A stretch of 64,000 bases of DNA from Avibacterium gallinarum (GCF_002921135.1 NZ_PQVJ01000007.1:81221-145220), one strand, 5' to 3'; shown: positions 29,182-39,512, counted from the first letter of the stretch. The notes: generated by a model not told the origin, from the sequence alone. Made by a program: numbers and translations.

Positions 29182-30375
29182 TTAGCCTTTCAAGCGTTCA
29201 AAGCCTGCTTTCAGATCAGCGATTAAATCTTCAACCTCTTCAAAACCAATATGTACACGAATTAATGTGCCAGTGAGCTTGCGTGCAATATTTGGACGAA
29301 TTTTGGCAATTTCTTCAGGTTGGTTATACAGAATTAAAGATTCAAATCCACCCCAAGAATAGGCCATTGAGAAGAGCTCAAAATGATCCATAAAACGTTC
29401 TAATTGCTCTTGGGTTAATTTTTCGTTTAATTCAAAAGAAAACAACCCACTTGCGCCCGTGAAATCACGCTTAAAGTTTTCGTGTCCCGGACAGCTTGAT
29501 AAAGCAGGGTGATACACCGCTTTGACTTCAGGTTGTTGAGCCAACCATTGTGCCACTTTTAAGCTATTTTCTTGATGTTGTTTAAGGCGAACCGCTAGGG
29601 TACGAATACCGCGCGCAGTCATATAAGCGGTATCCGCATCTACCATTTGCCCCATTAAATAAGAATGTTCGCGTAATTTATCCCAACAACGGGCGTTAGA
29701 CACCGCCGTGCCAATCATTGCATCGGAATGGCCCACTAAATATTTCGTGCCAGCTTGGATCGAAATATCAATATCGTGTTCCAATGCCTTAAACAACACA
29801 CCAGCTGCCCAAGTATTATCAATCATTATTACTACGTCAGGATTCACCGCACGCACGGCTTTGACAATTGCAGGAATATCAGGCACTTCCATCGTGAGTG
29901 AACTTGGTGATTCTAAAAACACCACTTTGGTATTAGGCTGCATTAAAGTGGCGATTTCCGCGCCCATAAGCGGATCATAATAAGTGGTACTCACGCCTAT
30001 TTTTTGCAAAATCACATTGCAGAATACTTGAGTTGGCTCATAAGCCGCCCCCGTCATCAAAATATGATCCCCTGTGGCAACAAAAGATAGAATCGCATTG
30101 GTTACGGCAGCTGCGCCACAAGGGTAAAGATAACAACCCGCGCCGCCTTCTAATTCACACATTAAATCTTGCAAAGCAAAATGAGTGAGCGTGCCGCGGC
30201 GGCCATAATATAACGCCCCTTTGGTGAGATTTTTGCCCGCTTCTTTTTTGTCTGCAAGGCAATCAAAAACCAGCGAAGAAGCTCGCTGAATCACTGGATT
30301 GACGCTGCCTTGCGTCATTCTCTTTTTGCGTCCAGCGTGGACAAAAGTAGTATTTGATGTGGTATTTGCTTTCAT
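29182..30375 (-). CDS. metC: Cystathionine beta-lyase
   Basis: This 397-residue PLP enzyme of the Cys/Met metabolism family cleaves cystathionine to homocysteine, pyruvate and ammonia in methionine synthesis. The N-terminal [14 protein letters not shown], the [15 protein letters not shown] block (~52-66) and the PLP-lysine motif [16 protein letters not shown] (~203-218) track E. coli MetC closely, rather than MetB. E. coli MetC is 395 aa. AAGGAAA precedes the ATG. I see no clear MetJ operator upstream. Confidence 0.93.
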   Translation of the reverse strand: MKANTTSNTTFVHAGRKKRMTQGSVNPVIQRASSLVFDCLADKKEAGKNLTKGALYYGRRGTLTHFALQDLMCELEGGAGCYLYPCGAAAVTNAILSFVATGDHILMTGAAYEPTQVFCNVILQKIGVSTTYYDPLMGAEIATLMQPNTKVVFLESPSSLTMEVPDIPAIVKAVRAVNPDVVIMIDNTWAAGVLFKALEHDIDISIQAGTKYLVGHSDAMIGTAVSNARCWDKLREHSYLMGQMVDADTAYMTARGIRTLAVRLKQHQENSLKVAQWLAQQPEVKAVYHPALSSCPGHENFKRDFTGASGLFSFELNEKLTQEQLERFMDHFELFSMAYSWGGFESLILYNQPEEIAKIRPNIARKLTGTLIRVHIGFEEVEDLIADLKAGFERLKG

Positions 30376-30533
30376 AAATTTTCCTTACTTTTATTAAACT
30401 TAGGTAAAAATAATCAATTTAATAGATAAAAACAGCTATTCAAGTGCGGTGCTTTTCTTTAGAATATTTGCCGATTTACGCTTATTGTTGTTTAAGCATA
30501 TCTATCATCAATTTTTTATAGGAGATTTGTACT

Positions 30534-31136
30534 ATGGTATTAGTAACTCGTCAAGCACCAGATTTTACTGCATCAGCAGTATTAGGCAACGGTGAAATCG
30601 TTGATAACTTTAACTTAAAAGAACATATCAAAGGTAAACCAGCAGTTATCTTCTTCTGGCCTTTAGACTTTACTTTCGTATGTCCATCTGAAATCATCGC
30701 ATTCGATCACCGTTATCAAGAATTCAAAAACCGCGGTGTTGAAGTGGTTGGTGTATCTATCGACTCTCAATTCACTCACAATGCGTGGCGTAAAACCTCT
30801 GTTGAAGCAGGTGGTATCGGTGAAGTTCAATTCGCAATGGTTGCAGACGTTAAACACGACATCGCACAAGCTTACGGTATTGAACACCCAGAAGCAGGCG
30901 TTGCACTTCGCGCTTCATTCTTAATCGACAAAGATGGCGTAGTTCGTCACCAAGTTGTAAACGATCTTCCACTTGGTCGTAACATTGACGAAATGATCCG
31001 TATGGTAGATGCGTTACAATTCCACGAAGAGCACGGTGAAGTTTGCCCAGCTCAATGGGAAAAAGGTAAAGAAGGTATGACTGGCAGCCCAGAAGGCGTT
31101 GCAAAATACTTAAAACAAAACGCAGATAAACTTTAA
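30534..31136 (+). CDS. Typical 2-Cys peroxiredoxin (Prx1/AhpC family)
   Basis: This 200-residue thiol peroxidase reduces hydrogen peroxide and organic hydroperoxides. The peroxidatic Cys lies in PLDFTFVCPSEIIAF (~50) and the resolving Cys in HGEVCPAQWEKG (~170), the Prx1 arrangement. It is closer to eukaryotic-like Prx1/Tsa than to E. coli AhpC. There is no ahpF neighbour, so thioredoxin is the likely reductant. Codon use is strongly biased, pointing to high expression. It stands alone, with AGGAG before the ATG and a strong terminator after it. Confidence 0.92.
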   Translation: MVLVTRQAPDFTASAVLGNGEIVDNFNLKEHIKGKPAVIFFWPLDFTFVCPSEIIAFDHRYQEFKNRGVEVVGVSIDSQFTHNAWRKTSVEAGGIGEVQFAMVADVKHDIAQAYGIEHPEAGVALRASFLIDKDGVVRHQVVNDLPLGRNIDEMIRMVDALQFHEEHGEVCPAQWEKGKEGMTGSPEGVAKYLKQNADKL

Positions 31137-31169
31137 TTTTCTATTTCGTTTGATTTTATTTAGGAACAC

Positions 31170-31203
31170 AATAAGCCCTACAAATGTAGGGCTTATTTTT
31201 TGC
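31170..31203 (+). terminator. Peroxiredoxin gene terminator
   Basis: A 12-bp stem AATAAGCCCTAC (31170-31181) with GTAGGGCTTATT (31186-31197) closes a four-base loop and runs into T's. Confidence 0.93.
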
Positions 31204-31215
31204 ATCAAAGACACA

Positions 31216-31249
31216 ATAAAAAAGCTAAGTTTAATTAAACTTAGCTTTT
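31216..31249 (-). terminator. Terminator of the 26-codon membrane-peptide gene
   Basis: A perfect 13-bp stem AAAAGCTAAGTTT (31220-31232) and AAACTTAGCTTTT (31237-31249) with an AATT loop sits 16 bases beyond the stop of the small minus-strand gene, with T-rich sequence on the minus side. Confidence 0.85.
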
Positions 31250-31264
31250 CTTTGGATCAAATCA

Positions 31265-31345
31265 TTAAAAAATTGATGATGCAAGAACAAGGATCACGCT
31301 CAGTGAAAGAACTACCATCATCATTGCATAGCCAAATGTACCCAT
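31265..31345 (-). CDS. Small hydrophobic membrane peptide, 26 residues
   Basis: On the minus strand an ATG-to-TAA frame encodes a 26-residue peptide starting MGTFGYAMMMVVLSLSV and ending SSIF, one continuous hydrophobic helix with no charged residue. It has every mark of a gene: AGGAA 7 bases before the ATG, an extended -10 TGCTATAAT (complement of 31380-31388) that places the start of transcription about 28 bases upstream, and a 13-bp terminator just after the stop. I do not recognise a family. Small single-helix proteins often modulate larger membrane complexes, but nothing here indicates the partner. Confidence 0.65.
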   Translation of the reverse strand: MGTFGYAMMMVVLSLSVILVLASSIF

Positions 31346-31379
31346 AATTTATTCCTAAAAGTTGATAAAATTTCTCGGG

Positions 31380-31388
31380 ATTATAGCA
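31380..31388 (-). promoter_or_regulatory. Extended -10 promoter of the small membrane-peptide gene
   Basis: TGCTATAAT on the minus strand is a perfect extended -10. It reads away from purR and drives the 26-codon gene. Confidence 0.6.
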
Positions 31389-31441
31389 AAATTGCGAAAA
31401 AAAGAAAATTTCTTAAACAAACGATAAAAAGCTGTGATGAA

Positions 31442-31457
31442 ACGCAAATTTTTTCAC
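31442..31457 (+). promoter_or_regulatory. Possible PurR operator upstream of purR
   Basis: ACGCAAATTTTTTCAC shares the left half-site ACGCAAA of the PurR consensus and part of the right half. Autoregulation of purR is known in E. coli. The match is partial and the location, 60 bases before the gene, is the main support. Confidence 0.3.
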
Positions 31458-31516
31458 AATAAACCTTAACAATTCCATTTCGCCCCTTATAATAGCCAAA
31501 ATTTTTTGGAGGAACT

Positions 31517-32521
31517 ATGGCAACAATTAAAGATGTGGCAAAAATGGCGGGCGTGTCCACCACCACAGTATCCCACGTGATCAATAAAACCCGCTTTGTT
31601 GCACCTGAAACAGAAAAGCAAGTACGCGAGGCCATTCAAGCACTGAATTATTCGCCAAGTGCGGTGGCAAGAAGCTTGAAAGTCAACACCACAAAATCCA
31701 TTGGAATGATCGTTACCACCAGTGAAGCCCCTTATTTTGCGGAAATTATTCACGCCGTGGAAGAGCATTGTTATCGCCAAGGCTATTCTTTATTTTTATG
31801 TAACACGCAAAATGAACCTGAAAAAATAAAAAATCACTTAGAAATGTTAGCCAAAAAACGCGTGGACGGCGTATTGGTAATGTGTGCAGAATATACGCAA
31901 GATTCTCTTGATCTATTGGCGAATTTTACGGACATTCCAATGGTGGTAATGGATTGGGGGCCGAATAATCAAAACACAGATATTATTCAAGATAACAGCT
32001 TTGAGGGCGGTTATATGGCAACCAAATATCTGATTGATAACGGACATAAAGCTATTGGTATTATCGCAGGAGAATTAATTAAAACCACTGCCAAAACACG
32101 CTATGAAGGCTTTGTTAAAGCAATGGAAGACGCCAATTTACCCATCAATCCTAACTGGGTGATGGAGGGCTTTTTTGAGCCAGAAGACGGTTATGAATGT
32201 ATGAATAAAATCTTAAGGCAAGATGAACTGCCAACCGCCGTGTTTTGCTGTAATGATGTAATGGCGCTAGGCGCAATTTCTGCCATTGGTGAAAAAGGGC
32301 TGAAAGTGCCTGATGATATTTCCATTATTGGCTATGATAATATCCACGCCTCACGTTTTTATTCGCCGCCACTCACTACGATACACCAGTCTAAATCTCG
32401 TTTAGGTGCACAAGCGGTGAACTTATTGTTCCAACGCATTAGTGAGAAATCAGGACAGCACGAAATTATTGAAATGCACCCTGAATTGGTGATCCGTAGC
32501 TCGGTGAAAAAATGTAATTAA
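31517..32521 (+). CDS. purR: Purine repressor PurR (LacI family)
   Basis: This 334-residue LacI-type repressor has the N-terminal helix-turn-helix and hinge [20 protein letters not shown] and [14 protein letters not shown], and a periplasmic-binding-like effector domain. The hinge leucine that enters the DNA minor groove is in VARSLK. It matches E. coli PurR (341 aa) in length and in the corepressor-domain motifs [20 protein letters not shown]. With hypoxanthine or guanine it would repress purine synthesis genes. AGGAGG-like TTGGAGGA lies before the ATG. ppc follows, as remembered for H. influenzae. Confidence 0.92.
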   Translation: MATIKDVAKMAGVSTTTVSHVINKTRFVAPETEKQVREAIQALNYSPSAVARSLKVNTTKSIGMIVTTSEAPYFAEIIHAVEEHCYRQGYSLFLCNTQNEPEKIKNHLEMLAKKRVDGVLVMCAEYTQDSLDLLANFTDIPMVVMDWGPNNQNTDIIQDNSFEGGYMATKYLIDNGHKAIGIIAGELIKTTAKTRYEGFVKAMEDANLPINPNWVMEGFFEPEDGYECMNKILRQDELPTAVFCCNDVMALGAISAIGEKGLKVPDDISIIGYDNIHASRFYSPPLTTIHQSKSRLGAQAVNLLFQRISEKSGQHEIIEMHPELVIRSSVKKCN

Positions 32522-32543
32522 CGCCAATTTATCCTCTTAGTAC

Positions 32544-32571
32544 AATGCCCGTTAAGTGCGGGCATTTTTAT
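32544..32571 (+). terminator. purR terminator
   Basis: The stem AATGCCCG (32544-32551) and CGGGCATT (32559-32566) is followed by T's. Confidence 0.85.
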
Positions 32572-32751
32572 TTCTATTTTTAACAAATTTGTAACTTATT
32601 TAGATTTTATATAAAAAAATTAGAAAAATTCATAGAAAAAACCACCGCACTTTTGATTATATTATTTTTTATCTTTTAAATAATTGACCTTTTTCCCTAT
32701 TTTTGATTATATCTATCTCAGAAAACGAATTTACTTTTTTGTGAGGTGCTT

Positions 32752-35391
32752 ATGATCCAACAATACACAACGCTGCGTAACAACATCAATATGCTTGGGC
32801 ATTTCTTAGGGGAAACCATTAGTGATGCGCAAGGTAGTGAAATTCTTGATTTAATTGAAAAAATTCGCGTGTTATCAAGAAATTCCCGTGCAGGTGATGA
32901 AAAATCCCGTGAACAATTGCTTGAAATACTAGCCACGATTTCCGATGAAAACATCATTCCTGTGGCGCGTGCTTTTAGCCACTTCTTAAACCTCACCAAT
33001 ATTGCTGAGCAATATCAAACCATTTCCCGTCAGCATATTGACCAAGAGTCTTCCGACCGTACCTTAGAAGCGCTCTTTCAACGCTTAAAAGCGCAAAATG
33101 TGCCAACAGAAAAAGTGCTTGATGCGGTACAGAAACTGATTATTGAGCTGGTGCTTACCGCTCACCCAACAGAGGTAACACGCCGTTCACTCGGGCATAA
33201 ACACGTTGAAATCAACCGCTGTTTAAGCCGTTTGGAACACGATGATTTAACCGAAGCGGAAACCACCAAACTTAAACGCCGCTTAATGCAGCTGATTGCT
33301 CTTGCTTGGCATACCAATGAAATTCGTACTCAACGTCCAACGCCCGTTGATGAAGCCAAAGCAGGAATGGCGGTGATTGAAAACAGTTTATGGAAAGCCG
33401 TGCCAGAATTCTGCCGTTTATTTAACTTCCATTTAGAGAAAAATTTTGCGGTGCAGCTGCCAGTGGATCTTGCCCCTGTGCGTTTTTCTTCTTGGATGGG
33501 CGGTGACCGTGATGGAAACCCATTTGTTACCGCGCAAACCACCCGCCAAGTGTTGCTGATGAATCGTTGGAAAGCCGCAGAACTCTTTTTAGAAGACATT
33601 AAATTACTTGCTGATGAACTTTCTGTGATTGAATGCACGCCAGAATTTCGTGCTAAATATGGCGATCACCTAGAGCCTTACCGTTTTGTGGTGAAAGATT
33701 TGCGTAGCAAATTGATCAAAACCGTGGCGTATTACGGCGATTTATTGGAGGGCAGAACCCCAGTTGTAACTGAGCAAGAACTGCTCACTGATGACGAACA
33801 GCTTTGGGAACCCCTTTACGATTGTTATCAATCTCTACATCAATGCGGAATGCGCATTATCGCTAACGGCGCGCTACTTGATTGCTTACGCCGTATCCGT
33901 TGCTTTGGTTTATCCCTTTCTCGCCTTGATATTCGCCAAGAAAGTACACGTCATAGCGATGCCATTGCGGAAATCACCCGTTATATCGGTTTAGGCGATT
34001 ATTCACAATGGACGGAAGATGACAAACAAGCGTTCTTAATCCGTGAATTAAGCTCACGCCGCCCACTGTTACCGCGTGATTGGCAACCTTCAGCAGAAAC
34101 GCAAGAAGTGTTAGATACCTGTAAAGTGATCGCAGAACAGCCAGAGGGCGTGATTTCCTGCTACATTATTTCTATGGCGCGCACGGCTTCTGACGTGCTT
34201 GCCGTGCATTTACTCTTGAAAGAAGCGGGCGTGCCTTATCATTTGCCTGTTGTGCCATTGTTTGAAACTCTTGATGACTTAGATGCGTCTGAAGAGGTAA
34301 TGCGCCAATTATTCAATATCGGTTGGTATCGTGGCGTGATTGACAACAAACAAATGGTGATGATCGGCTATTCCGACAGTGCCAAAGACGCAGGAATGAT
34401 GGCGGCTTCTTGGGCGCAATATCGTGCGCAAGAACAGCTAGTGAATTTGTGCGAAGAACTCGGCATTGAGCTCACCTTATTCCACGGACGTGGCGGCACA
34501 ATCGGACGTGGCGGCGCACCAGCACACGCAGCGTTACTTTCTCAACCACCACGCTCATTGAAAAACGGCTTGCGTGTTACTGAACAAGGGGAAATGATCC
34601 GCTTTAAACTGGGCTTGTCAGCCGTAGCTGTGGGCAGTTTAGATCTTTATGCCAGCGCAATTTTAGAAGCCAATTTATTACCACCGCCAGAGCCAAAAAC
34701 TGCGTGGCGTGAAGTGATGGACGAGCTTTCTACCACGTCTTGCGAAATTTACCGTGGCGTGGTGCGTGGTGATAAAGATTTCGTGCCTTATTTCCGTTCT
34801 GCAACGCCAGAACAAGAGCTGTCAAAATTACCATTGGGTTCACGCCCTGCAAAACGTAATCCAAATGGTGGGGTAGAAAGCTTGCGTGCTATTCCTTGGA
34901 TTTTCGCGTGGATGCAAAACCGCTTAATGCTTCCAGCTTGGCTTGGTGCAGGCGCTTCCGTGCGTTTAGCTATTGAGCAAGGCAAAGGTGATGTGATCGA
35001 AGAAATGTGTAAACAATGGCCGTTCTTCTCTACGCGTATCGGAATGTTGGAAATGGTATTCAGCAAAACCGACACTTGGCTTTCAGAGCATTACGATCAG
35101 CACCTTGTGAAACCTGAATTGTGGTACTTAGGGCAATCATTACGCGAACAATTAAAAGCGGATATTCAAACAATTCTGTCTTTATCGCACGAAGATCAAT
35201 TAATGTCTGATCTTCCTTGGATTGCCGAATCTATTGCGCTGCGTAATATTTACACCGACCCACTTAACTTATTACAAGTGGAATTATTACGCCGCTTGCG
35301 TGAAAACCCAGAAAATCCAAATCCTGATGTTGAACAAGCCTTGATGATCACCATCACAGGTATCGCAGCGGGAATGCGTAATACGGGCTAA
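32752..35391 (+). CDS. ppc: Phosphoenolpyruvate carboxylase
   Basis: This 879-residue enzyme makes oxaloacetate from PEP and bicarbonate, the main anaplerotic entry toward succinate in Pasteurellaceae. Catalytic motifs are [13 protein letters not shown] (~135-147) with the essential histidine, [15 protein letters not shown] (~543), [13 protein letters not shown] (~577-589) and the C-terminal MRNTG. ATG 32752 has GAGGTG upstream; a GTG at 32746 is the alternative. E. coli Ppc is 883 aa. Confidence 0.96.
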   Translation: MIQQYTTLRNNINMLGHFLGETISDAQGSEILDLIEKIRVLSRNSRAGDEKSREQLLEILATISDENIIPVARAFSHFLNLTNIAEQYQTISRQHIDQESSDRTLEALFQRLKAQNVPTEKVLDAVQKLIIELVLTAHPTEVTRRSLGHKHVEINRCLSRLEHDDLTEAETTKLKRRLMQLIALAWHTNEIRTQRPTPVDEAKAGMAVIENSLWKAVPEFCRLFNFHLEKNFAVQLPVDLAPVRFSSWMGGDRDGNPFVTAQTTRQVLLMNRWKAAELFLEDIKLLADELSVIECTPEFRAKYGDHLEPYRFVVKDLRSKLIKTVAYYGDLLEGRTPVVTEQELLTDDEQLWEPLYDCYQSLHQCGMRIIANGALLDCLRRIRCFGLSLSRLDIRQESTRHSDAIAEITRYIGLGDYSQWTEDDKQAFLIRELSSRRPLLPRDWQPSAETQEVLDTCKVIAEQPEGVISCYIISMARTASDVLAVHLLLKEAGVPYHLPVVPLFETLDDLDASEEVMRQLFNIGWYRGVIDNKQMVMIGYSDSAKDAGMMAASWAQYRAQEQLVNLCEELGIELTLFHGRGGTIGRGGAPAHAALLSQPPRSLKNGLRVTEQGEMIRFKLGLSAVAVGSLDLYASAILEANLLPPPEPKTAWREVMDELSTTSCEIYRGVVRGDKDFVPYFRSATPEQELSKLPLGSRPAKRNPNGGVESLRAIPWIFAWMQNRLMLPAWLGAGASVRLAIEQGKGDVIEEMCKQWPFFSTRIGMLEMVFSKTDTWLSEHYDQHLVKPELWYLGQSLREQLKADIQTILSLSHEDQLMSDLPWIAESIALRNIYTDPLNLLQVELLRRLRENPENPNPDVEQALMITITGIAAGMRNTG

Positions 35392-35411
35392 AAGCTAATC
35401 GAGCAAAAAAT

Positions 35412-35444
35412 AAAGTGCGGTGGAAAATCACCGCACTTTTTCTT
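35412..35444 (+). terminator. ppc terminator (uptake-signal inverted pair)
   Basis: An 11-bp stem, AAAGTGCGGTG (35412-35422) and CACCGCACTTT (35429-35439), is followed by T's. Confidence 0.88.
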
Positions 35445-35499
35445 TCGCCATTATTCTTATGTTATGATAGCTACCCTTTTCACCTAAATAAGACAACCA

Positions 35500-35823
35500 A
35501 TGACAGAACAAAAACAAAAACTCGATCCCGATACAGCCATTGATATTGCCTACGATATTTTTCTTGAAATGGCTGGGGAAAATCTTGATCCCGCAGATAT
35601 TCTGCTTTTTAATCTCCAATTTGAAGAACGCGGTGCGGTGGAATTTGTCGAAACCGCAGAAGATTGGGAAGAAGAAATCGGCGTGCTAATTGATCCTGAA
35701 GAATATGCTGAAGTTTGGATCGGCTTAGTCAATGAGCAAGACGAAATGGACGATATTTTCGCGAAATTCCTCATTTCTCATCAAGAAGAAGATCGTCAAT
35801 ATCATATTATTTGGAAAAAATAA
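35500..35823 (+). CDS. dsDNA mimic protein, YciU/HI1450 family (DUF440)
   Basis: This 107-residue, very acidic protein has the family blocks [20 protein letters not shown] (~17-36) and [13 protein letters not shown], aligning to E. coli YciU and H. influenzae HI1450. HI1450 was described structurally as a double-stranded DNA mimic that binds HU. Glu and Asp dominate the surface segments, and the C-terminus HIIWKK is conserved. Monocistronic, with TTATGAT as a probable -10 about 30 bases upstream. Confidence 0.88.
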   Translation: MTEQKQKLDPDTAIDIAYDIFLEMAGENLDPADILLFNLQFEERGAVEFVETAEDWEEEIGVLIDPEEYAEVWIGLVNEQDEMDDIFAKFLISHQEEDRQYHIIWKK

Positions 35824-35830
35824 TGCGATA

Positions 35831-35876
35831 AAAAGTGCGGTGAAATTTTTTTAAATTTTTCACCCGCACTTTTCTA
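35831..35876. terminator. Uptake-signal hairpin between yciU and gdhB
   Basis: AAAAGTGCGGTGAAATTT pairs with AAATTTTTCACCCGCACTTTT, with one bulged C. It lies between convergent genes and has T's on both sides. Confidence 0.78.
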
Positions 35877-35889
35877 TTTAAAAGAAGAA

Positions 35890-37278
35890 TTATTGACCGA
35901 TATACTCAAACACAATAATTGATCCTGGGTTTGCCATTTTTGATGTTGGTGTGTCATCTAATTGGCGACCGTTCCCCATATTATCTGTTACCACATAGAT
36001 TTTGCGGGTATCAGGGCTCACTAACGCATTGCGATAACGGTTTGCGCTGGTGAAATATTTTGCCGTATCCCCTTGCACATTGCTTGCGTCTTCATTCATT
36101 TTTACTTGATAAATCGAACCGCTCTTATAGGTTGCTAATAATAATGAATTACGGAACTCAGGAATAACGCCGTCTTTCGGATAATATACCGCATTACCTG
36201 GGGCAATGGTTGGCCAACAAATATAAGCCAATTTACCACAAGTAGCGTTGGTGTAATTGTAGTCATTGTTCACGGTGAAGAAAGTTTTCACCGGATCAAC
36301 AACTGGCTCTTTATAATCCGTTTCTTTTTGCGTTGGCACGCCTTCCGGGATCACATTCGGATCGTATTTCACTGTCGGACAATTTACCGCTGCAGAATAA
36401 TTCGCATAAACATAGGCTAAATCATCTTTAAAGCCTGCAACGTGTGGCCAGCCGTAGTTTCCACCTGCTTCAAGTTTATTCAATTCATCATCACTTGATG
36501 GGCCTTGTTCTGTGCTATAAAGGTGATTCCCCACCCACACTAAACCTTGTGGATTGCGGTGTCCATAAGTATAAACGTGGCTTTTCACGCCTTTAATTAC
36601 AGGGTTATCATCAGGGATTGAGCCATCTTTGTTGATACGCAAGGTTTTGCCGTTATAAGCACTGTGATCGTGATTTTTCACTTGTTCAGCCGTTGGCAAT
36701 TTTTGTGAAGTAATTTCATCACAAACGTGTTTACCTTGGTTATAACCTAAATCACCCGTGGTGTAATAAAGTTTGCCATCTGGGCCGAATTTAATGCGTC
36801 CTGCATTGTGATCCACGCCTGCGATAATGTGGTCAATCACAATTTGCTCATCGCCTAATTTATTGGCTTTCGCATCATAAGTTAAGCGTACAATACGAGC
36901 GAATTTTTTCTCCCCATCAACATAAGTATAAGCTGCATAAGCATAAGGTTCACCCGCATCAAAATTTGGATCTAAGGCTAACCCTAACACGCCTTGATGT
37001 GGGAATTTCTCATAAGCATTAGCAAAATGATACAACACGGTTTTCTCACCCGTTTTTGGATCAATGCTCACGATATTTCTACCTGCACGTTCTGTTAGCC
37101 AAAGTTGCTCTTTCGGCCCCCAGATCATCTCCCAACCGCCATCCACATTGTTAGCGATAACCGTTGCTTCAAAACGTGAACCAAAATCCACCTTGCCATC
37201 TTTGCTTACCACATCGATGGCACTGGCACTTGTTGCTGCAAAAGCAAATAATGCCCCTGCAAAAGCTAATTTTTTCAT
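35890..37278 (-). CDS. gdhB: PQQ-dependent soluble glucose/aldose dehydrogenase
   Basis: This 462-residue secreted beta-propeller enzyme has a 20-residue signal peptide (ASA cut). It follows Acinetobacter soluble glucose dehydrogenase closely: the catalytic His in AGVDHNAGRIKFGPDGKLYY (~153), the PQQ/Ca-site YTYGHRNPQGL (~238), GPSSDDELNKLEAGGNYGWP (~258-277), and NATCGKLAYICWPTIAPGNA. It would oxidise sugars in the periplasm with PQQ as cofactor. No pqq biosynthesis genes lie in the window, so PQQ may be taken from outside. Single gene with its own AGGAGAA ribosome site. Confidence 0.88.
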   Translation of the reverse strand: MKKLAFAGALFAFAATSASAIDVVSKDGKVDFGSRFEATVIANNVDGGWEMIWGPKEQLWLTERAGRNIVSIDPKTGEKTVLYHFANAYEKFPHQGVLGLALDPNFDAGEPYAYAAYTYVDGEKKFARIVRLTYDAKANKLGDEQIVIDHIIAGVDHNAGRIKFGPDGKLYYTTGDLGYNQGKHVCDEITSQKLPTAEQVKNHDHSAYNGKTLRINKDGSIPDDNPVIKGVKSHVYTYGHRNPQGLVWVGNHLYSTEQGPSSDDELNKLEAGGNYGWPHVAGFKDDLAYVYANYSAAVNCPTVKYDPNVIPEGVPTQKETDYKEPVVDPVKTFFTVNNDYNYTNATCGKLAYICWPTIAPGNAVYYPKDGVIPEFRNSLLLATYKSGSIYQVKMNEDASNVQGDTAKYFTSANRYRNALVSPDTRKIYVVTDNMGNGRQLDDTPTSKMANPGSIIVFEYIGQ

Positions 37279-37392
37279 TATTTTCTCCTAAGGTTAAAAA
37301 AGTGCGCGGATTGTACCACAAGCTAAAACGTACCAATACCTATTATTGGAAAAGGTGTTTTTCTTGCTAGGAAACATTTTATTGATACGAAA

Positions 37393-37424
37393 AAAATGCG
37401 GTGAAAAATCACCGCACTTTTTAT
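37393..37424 (-). terminator. pgi terminator (uptake-signal inverted pair)
   Basis: TGCGGTGA and TCACCGCA arms with flanking A and T runs (37391-37422) follow the pgi stop on the minus strand. Confidence 0.85.
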
Positions 37425-37442
37425 TTTCAAATTAGAAATGAA

Positions 37443-39089
37443 TTAACGCCACGCTTTGTATTGGTTGATTAAACCGTTGGTTGAGCTGTCGTGGCTGGTG
37501 ATTTCGTTGTTGTTTTCAAGCTCTGGTAAAATGCGGTTGGCGAGCTGTTTACCAAGCTCTACGCCCCATTGGTCAAAGCTGAAAATGTTGAAAATCACAC
37601 CTTGAGTGAAGATTTTGTGTTCGTACATTGCAATGAGTGCGCCCAAGCTAAATGGGGTGATTTTTTGCAATAAAATTGAGTTGGTTGGTTTGTTACCAGT
37701 GAACACTTTAAATGGCACAATGTCTTTCACTTCATCAAGGGATTTGCCCGCTTTGACAAATTCTACTTCCACTTCTTCTTTGGTTTTACCGAAAGCAAGA
37801 GCTTCAGTTTGGGCGAAGAAGTTAGACAATAATTTCAGGTGATGATCTGAAAGTGGGTTGTGAGTTTGCGCTGGGGCAATGAAATCACAAGGAATTAAGA
37901 TTTTCCCTTGGTGAATTAATTGATAGAACGCGTGTTGTCCGTTTGTCCCCGGTTCACCCCAGATAATTGGGCCTGTTTGGTAATCCACCACTTTGCCATC
38001 ACGTCCCACATATTTTCCGTTTGATTCCATATTGCCTTGTTGGAAATAGGCAGCGAAACGGTGTAAATATTGGTCATAAGGCAAGATAGCTTCTGTTTGT
38101 GCGCCAAGGAAATTGGTGTTCCATAACCCCACTAAGGCAAGCGTCGCAGGGATATTTTCAGCCAGTGGTGCAGTGCGGAAATGTTTATCCATTTCGTGCG
38201 CCCCCGATAACAAGGCTTCAAAGTTTTCAAAGCCGATAGAAAGGGCGATAGATAAACCGATGGCTGACCATAAGGAATAGCGTCCGCCAACCCAATCCCA
38301 GAATTCAAACATATTTGCGGTATCAATGCCGAATTTTTCAACTTCTTTTGCGTTCGTTGAAAGTGCGGCGAAATGTTTTGCAATATGCGCTTCATCTTTC
38401 GCACTAGCTAAGAACCAATCACGCGCAGAATTGGCGTTGGTCATTGTTTCTTGTGTGGTGAAAGTTTTTGATGCCACTAGCACTAGGGTGGTTTCTGGGT
38501 TCACTTTTTTCAAGGTTTCGGCGATGTGCGTACCGTCCACGTTAGACACAAAGTGCATCGTGAGATGATTTTTGTAAGGGCGTAGCGCTTCAGTTACCAT
38601 ATAAGGTCCTAAATCTGAACCGCCGATACCAATATTAATCACATCGGTGATGGCTTTGCCAGTGTAGCCTTTCCATTCGCCCGAAATCACACGGTCGCAG
38701 AAAGATTTCATTTTCGCCAACACCGCATTCACTTCTGGCATTACATCTTTGCCGTCCACTAATACTGGGGTATTTGAGCGATTACGCAATGCGGTGTGCA
38801 ACACGGCACGGTTTTCTGTGCGGTTAATTTTTTCCCCGGTGAACATTGCTTCTGTTGCTTCTTGCAAGCCACATTCTTCGGCTAATTGACGTAATAACCC
38901 TAAGGTTTCTTGGGTAAGATTATTTTTTGAGTAATCCACCAAAATCTCGTTATCAAAGGTTAAAGAATAATCTTTAAAACGATTCGGTTCTTGCGCAAAT
39001 AATTGCTGAATCGTGGTTTCACCTAGGTTGCTTTTGTGTTGTTCTAAGGCTTTCCACGCGTTAGTGGTGGTTGGGTTGATGTTTTTCAT
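37443..39089 (-). CDS. pgi: Glucose-6-phosphate isomerase
   Basis: This 548-residue enzyme interconverts glucose-6-phosphate and fructose-6-phosphate. Signature motifs are [20 protein letters not shown] (~150-169), the PGI signature [13 protein letters not shown] (~209) and [16 protein letters not shown] (~501), with catalytic Glu and His in [15 protein letters not shown] and [12 protein letters not shown]. coli Pgi is 549 aa. AAGGAAA precedes the ATG. It lies downstream of the alr-side hairpin cluster. Confidence 0.97.
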   Translation of the reverse strand: MKNINPTTTNAWKALEQHKSNLGETTIQQLFAQEPNRFKDYSLTFDNEILVDYSKNNLTQETLGLLRQLAEECGLQEATEAMFTGEKINRTENRAVLHTALRNRSNTPVLVDGKDVMPEVNAVLAKMKSFCDRVISGEWKGYTGKAITDVINIGIGGSDLGPYMVTEALRPYKNHLTMHFVSNVDGTHIAETLKKVNPETTLVLVASKTFTTQETMTNANSARDWFLASAKDEAHIAKHFAALSTNAKEVEKFGIDTANMFEFWDWVGGRYSLWSAIGLSIALSIGFENFEALLSGAHEMDKHFRTAPLAENIPATLALVGLWNTNFLGAQTEAILPYDQYLHRFAAYFQQGNMESNGKYVGRDGKVVDYQTGPIIWGEPGTNGQHAFYQLIHQGKILIPCDFIAPAQTHNPLSDHHLKLLSNFFAQTEALAFGKTKEEVEVEFVKAGKSLDEVKDIVPFKVFTGNKPTNSILLQKITPFSLGALIAMYEHKIFTQGVIFNIFSFDQWGVELGKQLANRILPELENNNEITSHDSSTNGLINQYKAWR

Positions 39090-39149
39090 TTGAGTTTCCT
39101 TCTTAATAGTAAAATAAATTCAAAATTAATCAGTTAAATAACCTTATAG

Positions 39150-39465
39150 CAATTCAGGTTTCGCCCTGAAGGGCGACCTACTTTTCTTTGCTTGTGCAAA
39201 GCAAAGTAGGCAAAAGACAACGCAAAGCGTTGAATGTTACCGCAGGTAACAGCCCATATAGGGTGAGCAAAGCGAATAAACACACCCTTGCAGCGTTGCT
39301 GTTATTCGCAAGTTCACCTCGTTCACTTGCTCACCCTATCGGGTCGTTGCTAAAGCAACGCTCAAAAAACAATGTTTTTTGTCCTCATTCCAGTCAAATT
39401 TTTCGGGCGGCGAAAAAAGAGATTTTGCTTCGCAAAATTACAATTTTTTTCGCCTAAAAATTTAA
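39150..39465. repeat. Multi-hairpin intergenic element between alr and pgi
   Basis: About 315 non-coding bases are packed with perfect palindromes: TCGCCCT/AGGGCGA (39161-39176), CCTACTTT-CTTTGC/GCAAAG-AAAGTAGG (39177-39210), CAACGC/GCGTTG (39218-39232), GTTACC/GGTAAC (39236-39250), TAGGGTGAGCAA/TTGCTCACCCTA (39259-39338) enclosing GCGAATAA/TTATTCGC, CGTTGCT/AGCAACG (39345-39360), CAAAAAAC/GTTTTTTG (39363-39381), and a nested hairpin AAATTTTT/AAAAATTT with GGCGAAAAAA/TTTTTTCGCC and ATTTTGC/GCAAAAT (39396-39463). No credible gene is present. The design resembles dispersed structured elements I have seen in gammaproteobacteria, but I cannot name it. Confidence 0.65.
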
Positions 39466-39512
39466 CTTCCATTCGGGCAACGCTGAAAGGGAACCCAAAA
39501 TGCTACACATAT

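Noticed and set aside
30376..30533. MetJ operator upstream of metC
   Set aside because: No tandem AGACGTCT-like boxes are seen in the short AT-rich region.
31381..31780. Minus-strand frames opposite the 5' part of purR
   Set aside because: No ribosome site, no known domain, and the opposite strand is clearly coding for PurR.
39188..39457. Plus-strand 89-codon open frame inside the alr-pgi intergenic region
   Set aside because: It runs straight through stacked palindromes, its composition follows the hairpins, and it has no ribosome site. It is a by-product of the structured element.
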